NCBI GenBank assembly: GCA_950295325.1
Contig: OX485807.1
Location: 3,786,501 to 3,846,500 of the forward strand
Direction: 5' to 3'
Length of the DNA stretch: 60,000 nucleotides
DNA from: Polytrichum commune
Taxonomy: Eukaryota; Streptophyta; Polytrichopsida; Polytrichales; Polytrichaceae
Below the pieces are notes generated by a model. The model was not told where the DNA came from. It saw only the letters and a program-made list of their open reading frames with translations, and did not search any database. Position numbers and translations under genes: made by a program. This document shows, in pieces, positions 50,750-60,000 of this stretch; position 1 is the first letter of the stretch, and each line of letters starts with the position of its first letter.

Positions 50750-51694
50750 TACCGTACGTTAAGGGCAGGTTTGGCACAAAATAATTCTAAAAATAGATGC
50801 CAAAAATTTGGAAAATTATTGACATTTTTTGCCGAATATAAAATTTATTATTTTTCAAAATTGCCAAAAAGTAAGAAATTTTTACTTCTCACTAGAGTTT
50901 TACTTACAGTGAAAGCATATGTGAATTTTGAAAGAGAGAAGATGCTCCTTTTGTAATCAAGCTCACTTACATTAGTCCACAAAGCATATGGGTTAAGAAG
51001 TAGCAAGACTCTAGGTGAGGCTTTTCAAATGTGTTGTACACAAATTTTTGGAGTCCAATTGAGCATAGAAGATGAAGTTTTATAGAATTTTGTCGAACTA
51101 ACAAAAGTTGAGAAATCAATCCTTCTTCCACCTCCAACAAGTTTTGTGTCAAAATAAGTCTTTATGCAAAAGATATGGACAAAACATTGCAGCCGTGTAA
51201 AGATCAAAAAATTAAAATGCGTTCATAACAGTTTTTCGGAGCTCATTTGTGCATAGAAGATCAACTTTTTTGGAATTTTGTTGGTCTAAGAAAAGTTTAG
51301 AAATCAAGTAATCTTTCACCTCCAACAAATTTTATGTCATTTGAAGACTCTATGCAAAAGTTATGCGTGTTATAAAAATGAAGTCTAACTCGGTGCTTCA
51401 CCTCAAAGTTTACATATCCCATATGCATTGTTGAACACAACTCCACTCTACTTGCATAAAGCACAGGGCATTCTCAACTCTTCACTCACATCTTACTAGT
51501 CATTCAATGCAAGAGAGATGTACAAGATATAAGCTTAAATAGAAAATTAAAAATGAATTTAGGCTTAATTTTTAAAAATTAAAAGAGAAAATTGCCGAAA
51601 TATGAATATACTATTTTTAGGTGTTGAACTTACTTTTTGAACTTTAATTAATTATTCGGCTAACATGTGCCGAAGCTGCCCTTAACGTACGGTA
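50750..51694. mobile_element. ~945-bp non-autonomous TIR element, copy B
   Basis: Ends TACCGTACGTTAAGGGCAGG and GCTGCCCTTAACGTACGGTA are inverted for about 28 bp with two mismatches, better preserved than in copy A at 13173-14101. The interior is closely similar to copy A. No target duplication was visible. Confidence 0.8.
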
Positions 51695-51699
51695 GGTGC

Positions 51700-52250
51700 A
51701 TGTATCATTGACCTTGAATGCATGGTCTCTCTAGGCTCCAAATACCAATGGGCCTCAACTATACGCACTTCTAGTCAACACTTGCCATTAGGAGCCAACT
51801 TCTTATTAGCATCTCTTGCTTCACCTTAGTTCTTGAGCCATACACAATTTGATTACGCCCCAATTTTCAATGCTTCGATACTTAGTTGAATACTCATGAA
51901 GGATCACATTATACGAGTCTAGCTTTTTGACTCATTGTCAAGAATAAGGCTTTTGACTCTTTGAAGATGTGTTGGGCCAACATGTTGTTACCACACTATT
52001 TGACCCTATAGAATCCCAAATGGTAACATGTCTTAGATTCGTAGTCCACCTTACAACATCATCTTATAAAGTTTCTTTCGAACTCTAAGAACACGTGTTG
52101 TTGGACAAACCTCACGCTTCTTTTGATTAAGGTGGCATGCCTTAGACGGATACTTTTTCTCTCCACACCAACTTCTCATAGGATATGAAATACTTAATTA
52201 GTGCAAGATGATTGGCACATCCAAACCATGTTTTTAGCCATTTGCCTCAT
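51700..52250. other. Intergenic DNA, nothing recognised
   Basis: No gene, RNA motif or defined repeat seen. Confidence 0.35.
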
Positions 52251-52700
52251 AATTTTAGAGTTCACACAAATATCTCAATCATTTTCAAAGTGAACATTCT
52301 TGTGCTTATTACGTGATCATATAGGTCTACACCCAATGATTTGACTATTGTAGTACCTTTACCACTTTGGCACTACTTAAACTATTTGTAGATAGCAGTG
52401 AAATTTTTGGAATTTTTATTTTTACATATTAATAATTAATATGAAAGAGACAATTCCTTCTTTAAATCGGGGATTTTTTTTGTCTTTGAATAGAATTATG
52501 ATATTTGATCGCCTTGTACATAGCCGAAGTGGTAAAGGTACTACGGTATTGAGCCTATAATTGTTAGCATATTCTGAGCACGTAGTCCAATCTCTTTCAA
52601 ACACATGTGTTTGTGGTGATAGTTCATAGATCCACACCCAACCACAAACCACTCAAATATAGGTGTCCAAATTATTGTTGTATTTGATTAGGCACATCTA
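52250..52700. repeat. Dispersed repeat family D3, copy 3
   Basis: Same ordered phrases as 17880-18110: CAAAGTGAACATTCTTGTGC, TGATCATATA, TATTCTGAGCAC, CCAATCTCTTTCAAACACAT, ACCACTCAAATATAGGTGTC and AGGCACATCTACC. An internal GTAGTACCTTTACCACTT and its inverse at about 52531 form a foldback. Confidence 0.5.
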
Positions 52701-53021
52701 CCTTCACCCTTTATTCCCAGAGGGTGCAATTCAATGAACTTGAAATTTTCATACCACCCTCGACGTCAAGAGCAATTCCACCCACTATCACCTACACACT
52801 TTATGATCGACCACCTCATATGTGCAAACCGACTCCTTCATGACATTCTGCAAGGATTTTTTCTTTATACCCACAAAATTTGAGAAGATTTAATGGTTGC
52901 AAAGTTGAAGTTCTCAAGTTGGGGCAACTAGTTGAAATCGTTTTTTTTAAATAAAATAAAATAAAAAAAGTTGACATGATGGTGGATGAGGACCCTCAAT
53001 GAAATCTAGATTTAAATGGGT

Positions 53022-53042
53022 ACACACACACACACACACACA
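53022..53042. repeat. (AC)10 microsatellite
   Basis: Uninterrupted AC run next to a diverged dispersed repeat. Confidence 0.95.
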
Positions 53043-53059
53043 AACATAGGAGTACACTT

Positions 53060-53420
53060 ATTTAATATTTTGATTCTTCAAATTTGGAGTTCATATGCCT
53101 ATACTAGAGGTGACCAAAGTCATTGACCAGTTGATAACTATCTATCATAATGACTTTAAATACCAGTTTTAAAACATATTAAATGCTTTGGGACATTGCC
53201 CACACTGCTAAAGATGATTGATTTTACAATATGCAACACTTTTGGACAAAAAAATTTGCTTCCTCCATCAAGTCGTAGTGACCTTCTACAAGCTTCGAAA
53301 AAAAACTTCGAAACGTTGTTCTCCTTCGAATGAAAATGAAATCAACCGAGACTTGCACCTATCTATTCTTGAAACAATATTCATGTCACCCTTTAGACTA
53401 TGAGCACAACGGATTTTCAG
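53060..53420. repeat. Diverged dispersed repeat, partner of 49880-50310
   Basis: Ordered phrase sharing as described for 49880-50310; ends not defined. Confidence 0.5.
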
Positions 53421-53689
53421 TGATAAAACATACCACATTTCATTTCACTACAAGAGTTTATATGACCTATTTGACAAAAATGTGACGAAATTCTGTTAAT
53501 TTGGGTGTCATATAGGGCACCTTGATTCGGTCATACAATTAACAGAGTTCTGTCAATTTCTTTGTCATCTGGGACAATTATACACGTAGGATTCCATTTA
53601 CTCCGGCCCCCTTGCCATGTTGGATTCTCTTTACCTCGTCATTTACCCATGGTGATGTGGTTTAATGTCCAAGTTATACTAGTAAAAAA

Positions 53690-53890
53690 ATCCTAAATTA
53701 GTAATCCACCCTCGCATTCGGGGCCTACTCACATAGGTCTAAGGGCGAAGGGCCACATCACCTAACCTAGGCTAATGGACAAAGCCACCTACCTACCCTA
53801 GGCGAAGCCAAGGGTGAGGGGTCAAGGGGATCGAACCTTGAACCTCTTGGCTATAGTGTGAAGGCCTTAGCCACTAAGCCACCGCTCATT
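53690..53890 (-). mobile_element. tRNA-derived SINE
   Basis: The minus strand from about 53888 reads GAGCGGTGGCTTAGTGGCTA, with a box A (TGGCTTAGTGG), and after about 32 nt GGTTCAAGGTTCGATCCCC, with a perfect box B (GGTTCGATCCC). It then continues into a non-tRNA body for about 130 bp and stops near a run of T at about 53685-53692. Box spacing is that of a tRNA, but the acceptor arm does not close, so it is a SINE head, not a tRNA gene. Target duplication not found. Confidence 0.75.
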
Positions 53891-54117
53891 ACATGATATA
53901 GGCCAAGTATGTAAGAGTTTTGTATGAAGAAGCCATAAGACTTATAAACTTATGTATATATATTTTTTAATTAGTGAAAGTAAAAACAAGCATAGAATTA
54001 ATGTATTTACTGTTTTTAATTAGTACATATTGTATTTGTATTAAAAACAATTTAAAAAATACTCCTAAACATTATTACAGTAATTATTGTAATTATTTTA
54101 ACTACATTAATTACAAT

Positions 54118-54400
54118 AATTTCAGTATTTTACTGAAAATAGCAAATTTCAGTATTTACCTAAATTAGAATATTTCAATATTTACTTAAATTAGCAAATT
54201 TCAGTATTTACCTAAATTAGAAATTTTCAATATTTACTTAAATTAGCAAATTTCAGTATTTACCTAAATTAGAAATTTTCAATATTTACTTAAATTAACA
54301 AATTTCAGTATTTAGTTAAATTGGTAATTTCAGTATTTACTTAAATTGGTAATTTCAGTATTATTCAAAAGGGTAATTTCAGTATTTACATTAATTAATT
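54118..54400. repeat. AT-rich minisatellite, 26/52-bp higher-order unit
   Basis: Alternating halves AAATTTCAGTATTTACCTAA and ATTTTCAATATTTACTTAAA with TTAG joiners, about ten half-units, fading at the right into GGTAATTTCAGTATT units. Confidence 0.92.
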
Positions 54401-54689
54401 AAATTAGTTATTACATTAATTATAGTAAATACATTAATTATATTAATTACTTATACTAGTAATTACAATAATTAAAAACCTTTTGTAACACTTTTTGTTG
54501 TTAATAAATATGAGACACATGCTCAGGTGAAGGGAATAAGTTAAACGTGAAATATATAAATCTGATGACAGAAAATTGACACAAATTTTGAATAATGTCC
54601 GAATTGACAAAAACTCATAGCTTTGAGCTGATTTTGTCACTTCGGACATTTAGGCTCATGGAAAACGAGCCTAATAATATTACTCTATA

Positions 54690-56050
54690 AAAAAGGAGAT
54701 CCCTCCCTACTACCCAACCATAGACTTATAGCACTTGCTAACACTATATACAAACTCTTTACCAACAATCTAACTTCCATACTCTCATCATATGAAGAAA
54801 ATGACCAAATATTACAAGATAGCTAAGAAATATTTAAAGTAAAAAGGTGCACATCAAGACAAATATAAACACTAATAGTAGCATTAGAAGACGCTCAATT
54901 CACCAACCATGACATTTATTTACTTTACATTGACTTCAAAAACGCATTTGGATCAATAAATCATGCACGCTTCATAGCTATCATTAAAGATTTAGCATAC
55001 CTAGAAGACGCAATTAAACATATACTCACATTCCAACACCATATAAACTGGAGAATAATTTGGCCAAACAAAAGAAATACCAATACAAAGAGACACTATA
55101 CAAGGAGACACCCTTAGCCCATATATTTTTATTATATTTTTGGAACCACTACTAAGATGGTTAGAAAAACAAAACTATGGATACACCTTTGGAGCATCTA
55201 AATCCATAATTAGCTCTGTAGTATATGCAAATGACCTAGCAGCCATCACCAACAAACTCACATCACTACAATCACAACTAAACAAAATAGATAGATATTA
55301 TGAATGGGCAGGTATGGATTTTGGAATATCAAGATGTGCAGTCACATGGTGCCCAAATAATTCCAAAATGAACCAAGTAACATTCTGAACATAAATAAAA
55401 ACCGCCAATATCACATATAGAAACCAACTCATCCTAATATTACATCAAAACAAACCATACGTATACCTAGGAATCTAACTCGTCCCATCCCTCAAAATAC
55501 AAATACACATCGCAACCACCAAAGTTATCAGCCAATGCAATCAATTAGCAAATTGTCCAGCAACAATCAAACAAAAAATAAGTATGGTAGATACATTAAT
55601 CATAGCATGATTTGAATATAGCTTTTATGCAGTACCATACTCACTACCCGGAATCATAAAACTAGATAAAAATAATAATAGAAATTCAAAAGAAAATACA
55701 TGGACCCCCTAATTGCACACCAAACATAGTCACCCAATTACCACATGCGTTGTTTGAAATAGAAGCATTCTCATTAAAATAACGCCTAACTTAGATGTAT
55801 CAAGGAACAACTCATAAATGCATTAAATGATAAATGAAAACTTGGCACAATATACATGGATCTTACACATTATATACTAGGTAAACATGGTGGTGCAAAA
55901 AATATACCTAGAATCAAACACCATGACTGTAATCGATCACCAACAACTAGAATAATACACCTTATCAAAGTAGTAGGTAGCGTCCATCTAAGAAGCAAGA
56001 TAGAAAAGTACCCCTTCGAAGCAACACCACTTGAAAAAGAATGGCATGAA
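54690..56050 (+). pseudogene. LINE reverse transcriptase, 3' block
   Basis: Plus-strand frames read KKGDPSLLPNH, LANTIYKLFTNNLTSILSSY, ALEDAQFTNHDIYLLYIDFK then NAFGSINHA (RT motif A), GDTLSPYIFIIFLEPLLRW (motif B region), YANDLAAITNKL (YxDD box altered to YAND) and WAGMDFGISRCAVTWCPN. Frameshifts and stops occur throughout. The altered catalytic box and stops mean it is dead. The 3' part after 55500 is too decayed for domain calls. The right limit is set by an LTR-family end at 56051. Confidence 0.85.
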
Positions 56051-57200
56051 TGTGAGACTCAAACCTCCACCCTTTTATGCGTCGTAGTCCAGGGGGAAAT
56101 CATCATTTCACATGGTCTAAGTGACTTAACCTTACAAGCAATTCAAAATGCATTACACCACTGGAACAAGATGGCTCACACAATTCTCAATTTCTTTTTG
56201 GTTCCTCTTGGAAGCGCCGGGCCACAAGCATTAATAAATGCTACCCTTAACCCCCCAGGGTTTAACATTCAATTTATTGCTTAAATCCAAACCATCTACA
56301 CTACTAAACTCTCCTACACTAATATTGGCCCCAAATGCCCTTGCATTGGTAACTCTAAACCCCACACCCTAACTAATTCCTACTCAACATTTCTACCTAA
56401 ACCCAGCTCTTCATCCCATGAACCCCCTGTTCGGCTTCATGTAACCCAGCCTCTGCCCGCTTAATTGATGCATTACCGAAGGGATCCCAGATCCTTAGGA
56501 TCCTCCCGCTCCTCCAACAGTGTCATGAAGTACGCTAGTCGAAAGGCCTTCACCTTTGTAGATGCAGGAGGGGAGGCTGTAACCCGAATCTCCAGCAACC
56601 ACCTTAATGCCTTCCCCTCACTACTCAGCATCAGCACCGTTCGTGCCTCTCCTTTCTCAACTCTACATTCCACCTCCACACTACCCAGTCTCTGCCACCT
56701 GCCCGGCAACCCAAGGCGCCGCTTCCAGCTACTGCCCGATCAAACACCCCTCAATTCAAATAGCAACAATGCTCCCAATTTTGACCTTGCTCCCTCAAGC
56801 CCTTCTGATACTGAATTCATGCTTTTAATCATGCTTGTAGAGCCTCAACTGATTCGCAACCACACCGAGAAGGCCGCAAACATAAATTCTTGAGGCGTCT
56901 CCGTGAGCTGAGCCAACCCAAATTGGTTGCAAAAACAGCCAAATGTGATTGCTTCCTGATTTTTCCCTTAGGTTCGTATGGTGGGTGGCTAGCTAGCGGT
57001 GAGGCATCTGGGAGTGATGGCCGAGGATTGCACTGTTGCAAGCAGGTGGGCAGCAGATCTTGTTCCTGAGCTTCACCAAATCTGTAGCGCCTCCTCTCGG
57101 GATCAACCCCGATTCACAGCCACAATGCTGCTGAATCCTCCGCATGCCCCTCTCCCCACAACCTGATCTTTGCATAAAAATGCGAATCTAGCATAGTTCT
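56051..57200. mobile_element. Possible LTR-family L left end, right limit unknown
   Basis: TGTGAGACTCAAACCTCCAC then CCTTTTATGCGTC and GTAGTCCAGGG match the left subterminal sequence of copies 1 and 2. The preceding ATGAA would be the target duplication, but no matching right end was found. Downstream to 57200 I see no conserved domain; short ORFs of mixed frame only. Confidence 0.5.
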
Positions 57201-57339
57201 CCCTCTTCCCCCTTGCCTCGATTAGTCACATTCATCCATCAGTGCGTGATGAGCATGAGTTTTTCCTCCTCAGCTGTGTAGAGACATTGGCCGCAACCAA
57301 GCGAGAGAGGAAGCCAGGGCCCGAGCAAGGGAAGGCCGA

Positions 57340-57570
57340 TGGTGAAGGAGCGGCCGGCGGTGTGAACAGAGCCCCGGGAACTTAGGGGAACGCACCGGGA
57401 ACGTAGGAGGATGCACGGGAACGGGAACCGAGAACCGAGGCACCTGGGAACGGGGACCGAGAGCCGAGGCACCTGGGAACGCACGGGAGCGACTTTGGGA
57501 GCGGCATCGACCCAAGGGAACGTGAAGCGGCCTTGGGAACGCGAGCGGCTAAAGGGGCACGAGAACGGCC
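57340..57570. repeat. G/A-rich minisatellite
   Basis: Repeated GGGAACG, ACCGAGA and CGAGGCACCTGGGAACG phrases, one perfect-looking doublet at about 57430-57480. High GC against the AT-rich surroundings. Confidence 0.8.
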
Positions 57571-57808
57571 AGTGGAAATAGGGCTAGTGCCGAGAACTAA
57601 AGGGGCACGAATGCCCCCACTTTAGGAGCATGTGCTCAATTAATAAGCTTGGGATAGGAAAAGATATGTACGCATGAATTACATATTAGATCAAATAGAT
57701 TTAGACTCTATGTGTTAAAGACTTTTAATCATGCTATATTTAGATACAGTGCTAAATTTAGCCGAACTAACATTTACAAAAATCCTAGGAAAACATAGAT
57801 ATGTGAGA

Positions 57809-57818
57809 CTATATAAGG
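57809..57818 (+). promoter_or_regulatory. Possible TATA box upstream of the hairpin array
   Basis: CTATATAAGG in a GC-flanked setting, about 95 bp left of the hairpin array. It resembles a plant TATA box; the surrounding DNA may be an LTR. Sequence match only. Confidence 0.35.
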
Positions 57819-57912
57819 AGGCCACTTGAGGGCCCTAATACACGTCATTTTGCATATCAAAATTCTACATGAGTGTCCGAGCTCCCGAGTCTTGAGTCTT
57901 GAGTTCGCAATT

Positions 57913-58123
57913 GGCACCCGCGGTGCATTAGATAGCAAATCGGCACCCTCGGTGCACTTAAGTCAAATTGGCACCCACGGTGCGATAGGGATCGAAATTG
58001 GCACCCTCGGTGCGGTAAGTCTAGGACAAGAAATTGGCACCCTCGGTGCGGTAAATCCTAAGAGAAGAAATTGGCACCCTCGGTGCGGTAAATTCTAAAA
58101 GAAGAAATTGGCACCCTCGGTGC
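57913..58123 (+). repeat. Seven-copy array of short hairpin-forming units
   Basis: GGCACCCxCGGTGC occurs at 57913, 57942, 57970, 58000, 58036, 58073 and 58110. Each can fold as GCACC-CxC-GGTGC. The stem is identical in all seven; only the middle loop base varies (G, T, A, then T four times). Spacing is 28-30 bp for the first four and 36-37 bp for the rest, with AAATT before most units and AG-rich spacers. It is not a CRISPR: the repeats are too short and this is a plant genome. Confidence 0.92.
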
Positions 58124-58129
58124 GGTAAT

Positions 58130-59056
58130 AAACCATGTGGAGAAGCTAAGGGGAAGGTTTCTACGTAGGCTTAGGCAAATTGTTACGACGTACAACGAGC
58201 GTGAGCTTACGACAAGGAGTTAAAGGATTTACTTACGATTTATTGGCGAGCACCACGCAAGAGGAATTTCATCAAAGCTCGTGATTTCAATTAAGTTGGC
58301 TACCGGGGAAGCGACTACTTTACGCCATGTTTTGAGGTTATCCTATAAGCAAATTTGGAGTACACATGGCATCCGGTAAGGCCACCCGAACTTAGCCAAT
58401 GTTTTAGGTAAGAAAATCAAGCTAAGTAAAGTTGATCACGTAAGTGGTAATCATGGGTAGAGATGGATGCGAGGCCTCGAGCCGAAATTGACACCTAAGT
58501 GAATCCCTACATGATTACCTCACATACACTCTCGGTCATGAGTTACCATGATTAGCTTGTTGATAGGACTTGGCAAATCTAATCGGATAAGTCGACGCAC
58601 AAAGGAATTGATCTAGCGAAGATTAAAGTATTGGCCTTGTCATCAAATCCCCATTATAGCACCTAAAGGTGATTGTGGCTTGAGAGAATATGCTGGGAAT
58701 ATTGCCAACCTTAGCCATGGATTAGGTATGTTCTAGGGAATTAAACAATTAATGCATTGAACCTTAGAGATTTGGCATCGAGAATAAACACTGATGACTA
58801 AGGGAATGTAGAGGGATTTTGATCACGTGAAAGCATTTAAGCAAGTAGTTTGAGACCTTGAACGGAATAGAAGTTATTACATTAAGGACTTGAGCAAATG
58901 AATATGGATTTTATATAGGTTTACGAATCAATATAAGATAAATTCAAACCATGAAAGAAATTGTAGGTAGAAGATTTTAGATGATTTCAAGTTACGAGAG
59001 TTATGAACTTGAAAATAGGTTTTAGATAACTTAAACCATGAAAGATATTGTATGAG
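58130..59056. other. Non-coding DNA, possibly retroelement leader, nothing specific
   Basis: Few ORFs and more even base composition than the intergenic DNA elsewhere. No domain found. Confidence 0.3.
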
Positions 59057-59079
59057 AGTGTTTCTCTCGGAGAAACACT
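59057..59079. repeat. Perfect 10-bp hairpin with 3-nt loop
   Basis: AGTGTTTCTC, loop TCG, GAGAAACACT. In non-coding DNA of the same right-hand unit. Confidence 0.9.
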
Positions 59080-59639
59080 TAACCTTGACATTACACGTTT
59101 AAGAAACATTAAACTTAAGATCTAAGGTACCTATCCATTTAAGAAATGATTTAAAAGGAACTACATACTGAGAGATACTGTAGAGGTGTTCTCGTTAAGG
59201 GCACTTTCGGGAAACATAAACTTGACAACTTGGACACTTTATCCCTAGGGATTTGTAAAAGGGTCTTGAACACAATATTCTTGATTAAGAAAAGTATTGT
59301 GTTACTAAATCTATTTAAAGGTTTAGGAACACCAAAACTGGACATTAGATTCAGGGAAACATAAACTTGTGAACGGAGATCAACTACTCCTAGGGAACTT
59401 ATAAGCACTTTGGAACTATATGTTACGGTATTGAGACACAGAAGATTTCGTACACCTTCACGAGACTTAGAGAGAAGAAGATCTAATTTTGGTGGGAGTA
59501 ACTTCCATGTAAACCGGTTCAGCAGCGGGTTACACCGTCTGAGGCTGGATGGTTGAAGGTGGCCTCCACAAGCTGCACAGAATGTGCTCCTTCCTGCTTC
59601 AACCCTCTCGCCTTTCTGAGGTGGATGCCACCGCAACCG

Positions 59640-60000
59640 GTGCGGTGTAGCTGGACTAGGCTCTTTGTCGCAAAAACTGCTCGTTTCTTGTTGCTTCCCT
59701 CACAGCTGGATTCTCTTGTCGCCCCTTAGAGCTCTCAATTTCCCCTGCCTCCTCTGTGGTGTCGAGCTCGTAAGCCCTCTCGACCCTCATTGCCGAAGAA
59801 AAATCACTGACCTGCGGGGGCTACGCCTCCAGCAGCCTCTCAACCTCTCTCCCTTGTTTTTTTTTTGAACTCCCTCCCCCTCTCCGAGGGCACTAGGGCT
59901 TCTCCTCCCTCCTGGCCCGCACCCAAGCCTATCCACAACTGGGTCCCCTTCTTTAAACAATAACCTTCTAGGCCCAAAATGAACAATAAAGTGATCTCAA
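59640..60000 (-). mobile_element. Probable LTR-family L, copy 4, cut by the window edge
   Basis: On the minus strand near 59960-59930, GGACCCAGTTGTGGATAGGC parallels the box-A-like segment of copy 1 (GGACCATGGTTTAGTGGATA). Neither end is in view, so this is a weak call. Confidence 0.35.

Noticed and set aside
50750-50762. TTAA target duplication (piggyBac-like) for the ~945-bp element
   Set aside because: The inverted repeat extends outward past TTAA on both sides, so TTAA is inside the TIR.
53829-53890. tRNA gene on the minus strand
   Set aside because: Boxes A and B are good, but the acceptor stem does not pair and the unit continues as a SINE body.
57913-58123. CRISPR-like regular repeats
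   Set aside because: Only 14-bp repeats, unequal short spacers that are themselves similar, and a eukaryotic setting.

Overview
The window looks like nuclear DNA of a land plant with a large, repeat-rich genome. Three host genes are typical plant or eukaryotic housekeeping genes with spliceosomal introns, a plastid-type leader or an intronless ORF. They are separated by AT-rich DNA full of transposons. The species cannot be fixed from the sequence; the density of old LINE, MULE, Harbinger and solo-LTR remnants would suit a fern, lycophyte or gymnosperm, but that is a guess.

Layout. 1-4075 (minus): 5' part of a quinolinate phosphoribosyltransferase (NAD synthesis) gene, six exons resolved, the rest beyond the left edge; an intron carries a 5S-rRNA-like SINE with a 14-bp target duplication. 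4076-18900: intergenic, with a CT microsatellite, a 413-bp MITE, a pogo/Tigger-like transposase remnant, one copy of a ~930-bp TIR repeat, and several diverged dispersed repeats. 18915-20771 (minus): complete three-exon DPM3 gene (dolichol-phosphate mannose synthase subunit 3), whose first intron holds a ~147-bp tandem array. 20914-37084: a nested transposon complex starting 142 bp upstream of the DPM3 start codon. The outer shell is a PIF/Harbinger element (TSD TAA) with dead transposase and Myb-like ORFs. A 12.85-kb Mutator-like element sits inside it. That element carries a dead MULE transposase, a gene-like OB-fold/RPA-like unit inside its left arm, a hAT-type MITE inside that unit, a further TIR element and a solo LTR. 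37088-40860: AT-rich, no gene seen. 40861-43701 (plus): an intact intronless TFB2 gene (TFIIH p52) bracketed by tandem repeats of its own 5' edge and of its own last ~55 codons plus 3' flank. 44818-60000: a MITE split by a solo LTR, a LINE broken into two blocks, the second copy of the ~930-bp TIR repeat, a tRNA-derived SINE, minisatellites, and a seven-copy array of identical short hairpin stems.

The three host genes are not an operon or a pathway: NAD synthesis, ER glycosylation and transcription/DNA repair. The strongest points for follow-up are the nested complex with the RPA-like cargo, the self-derived repeats on both sides of TFB2, the LTR family with box-A-like motifs, and the hairpin array at 57.9-58.1 kb. 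All similarity calls were made by eye; no database search was run.
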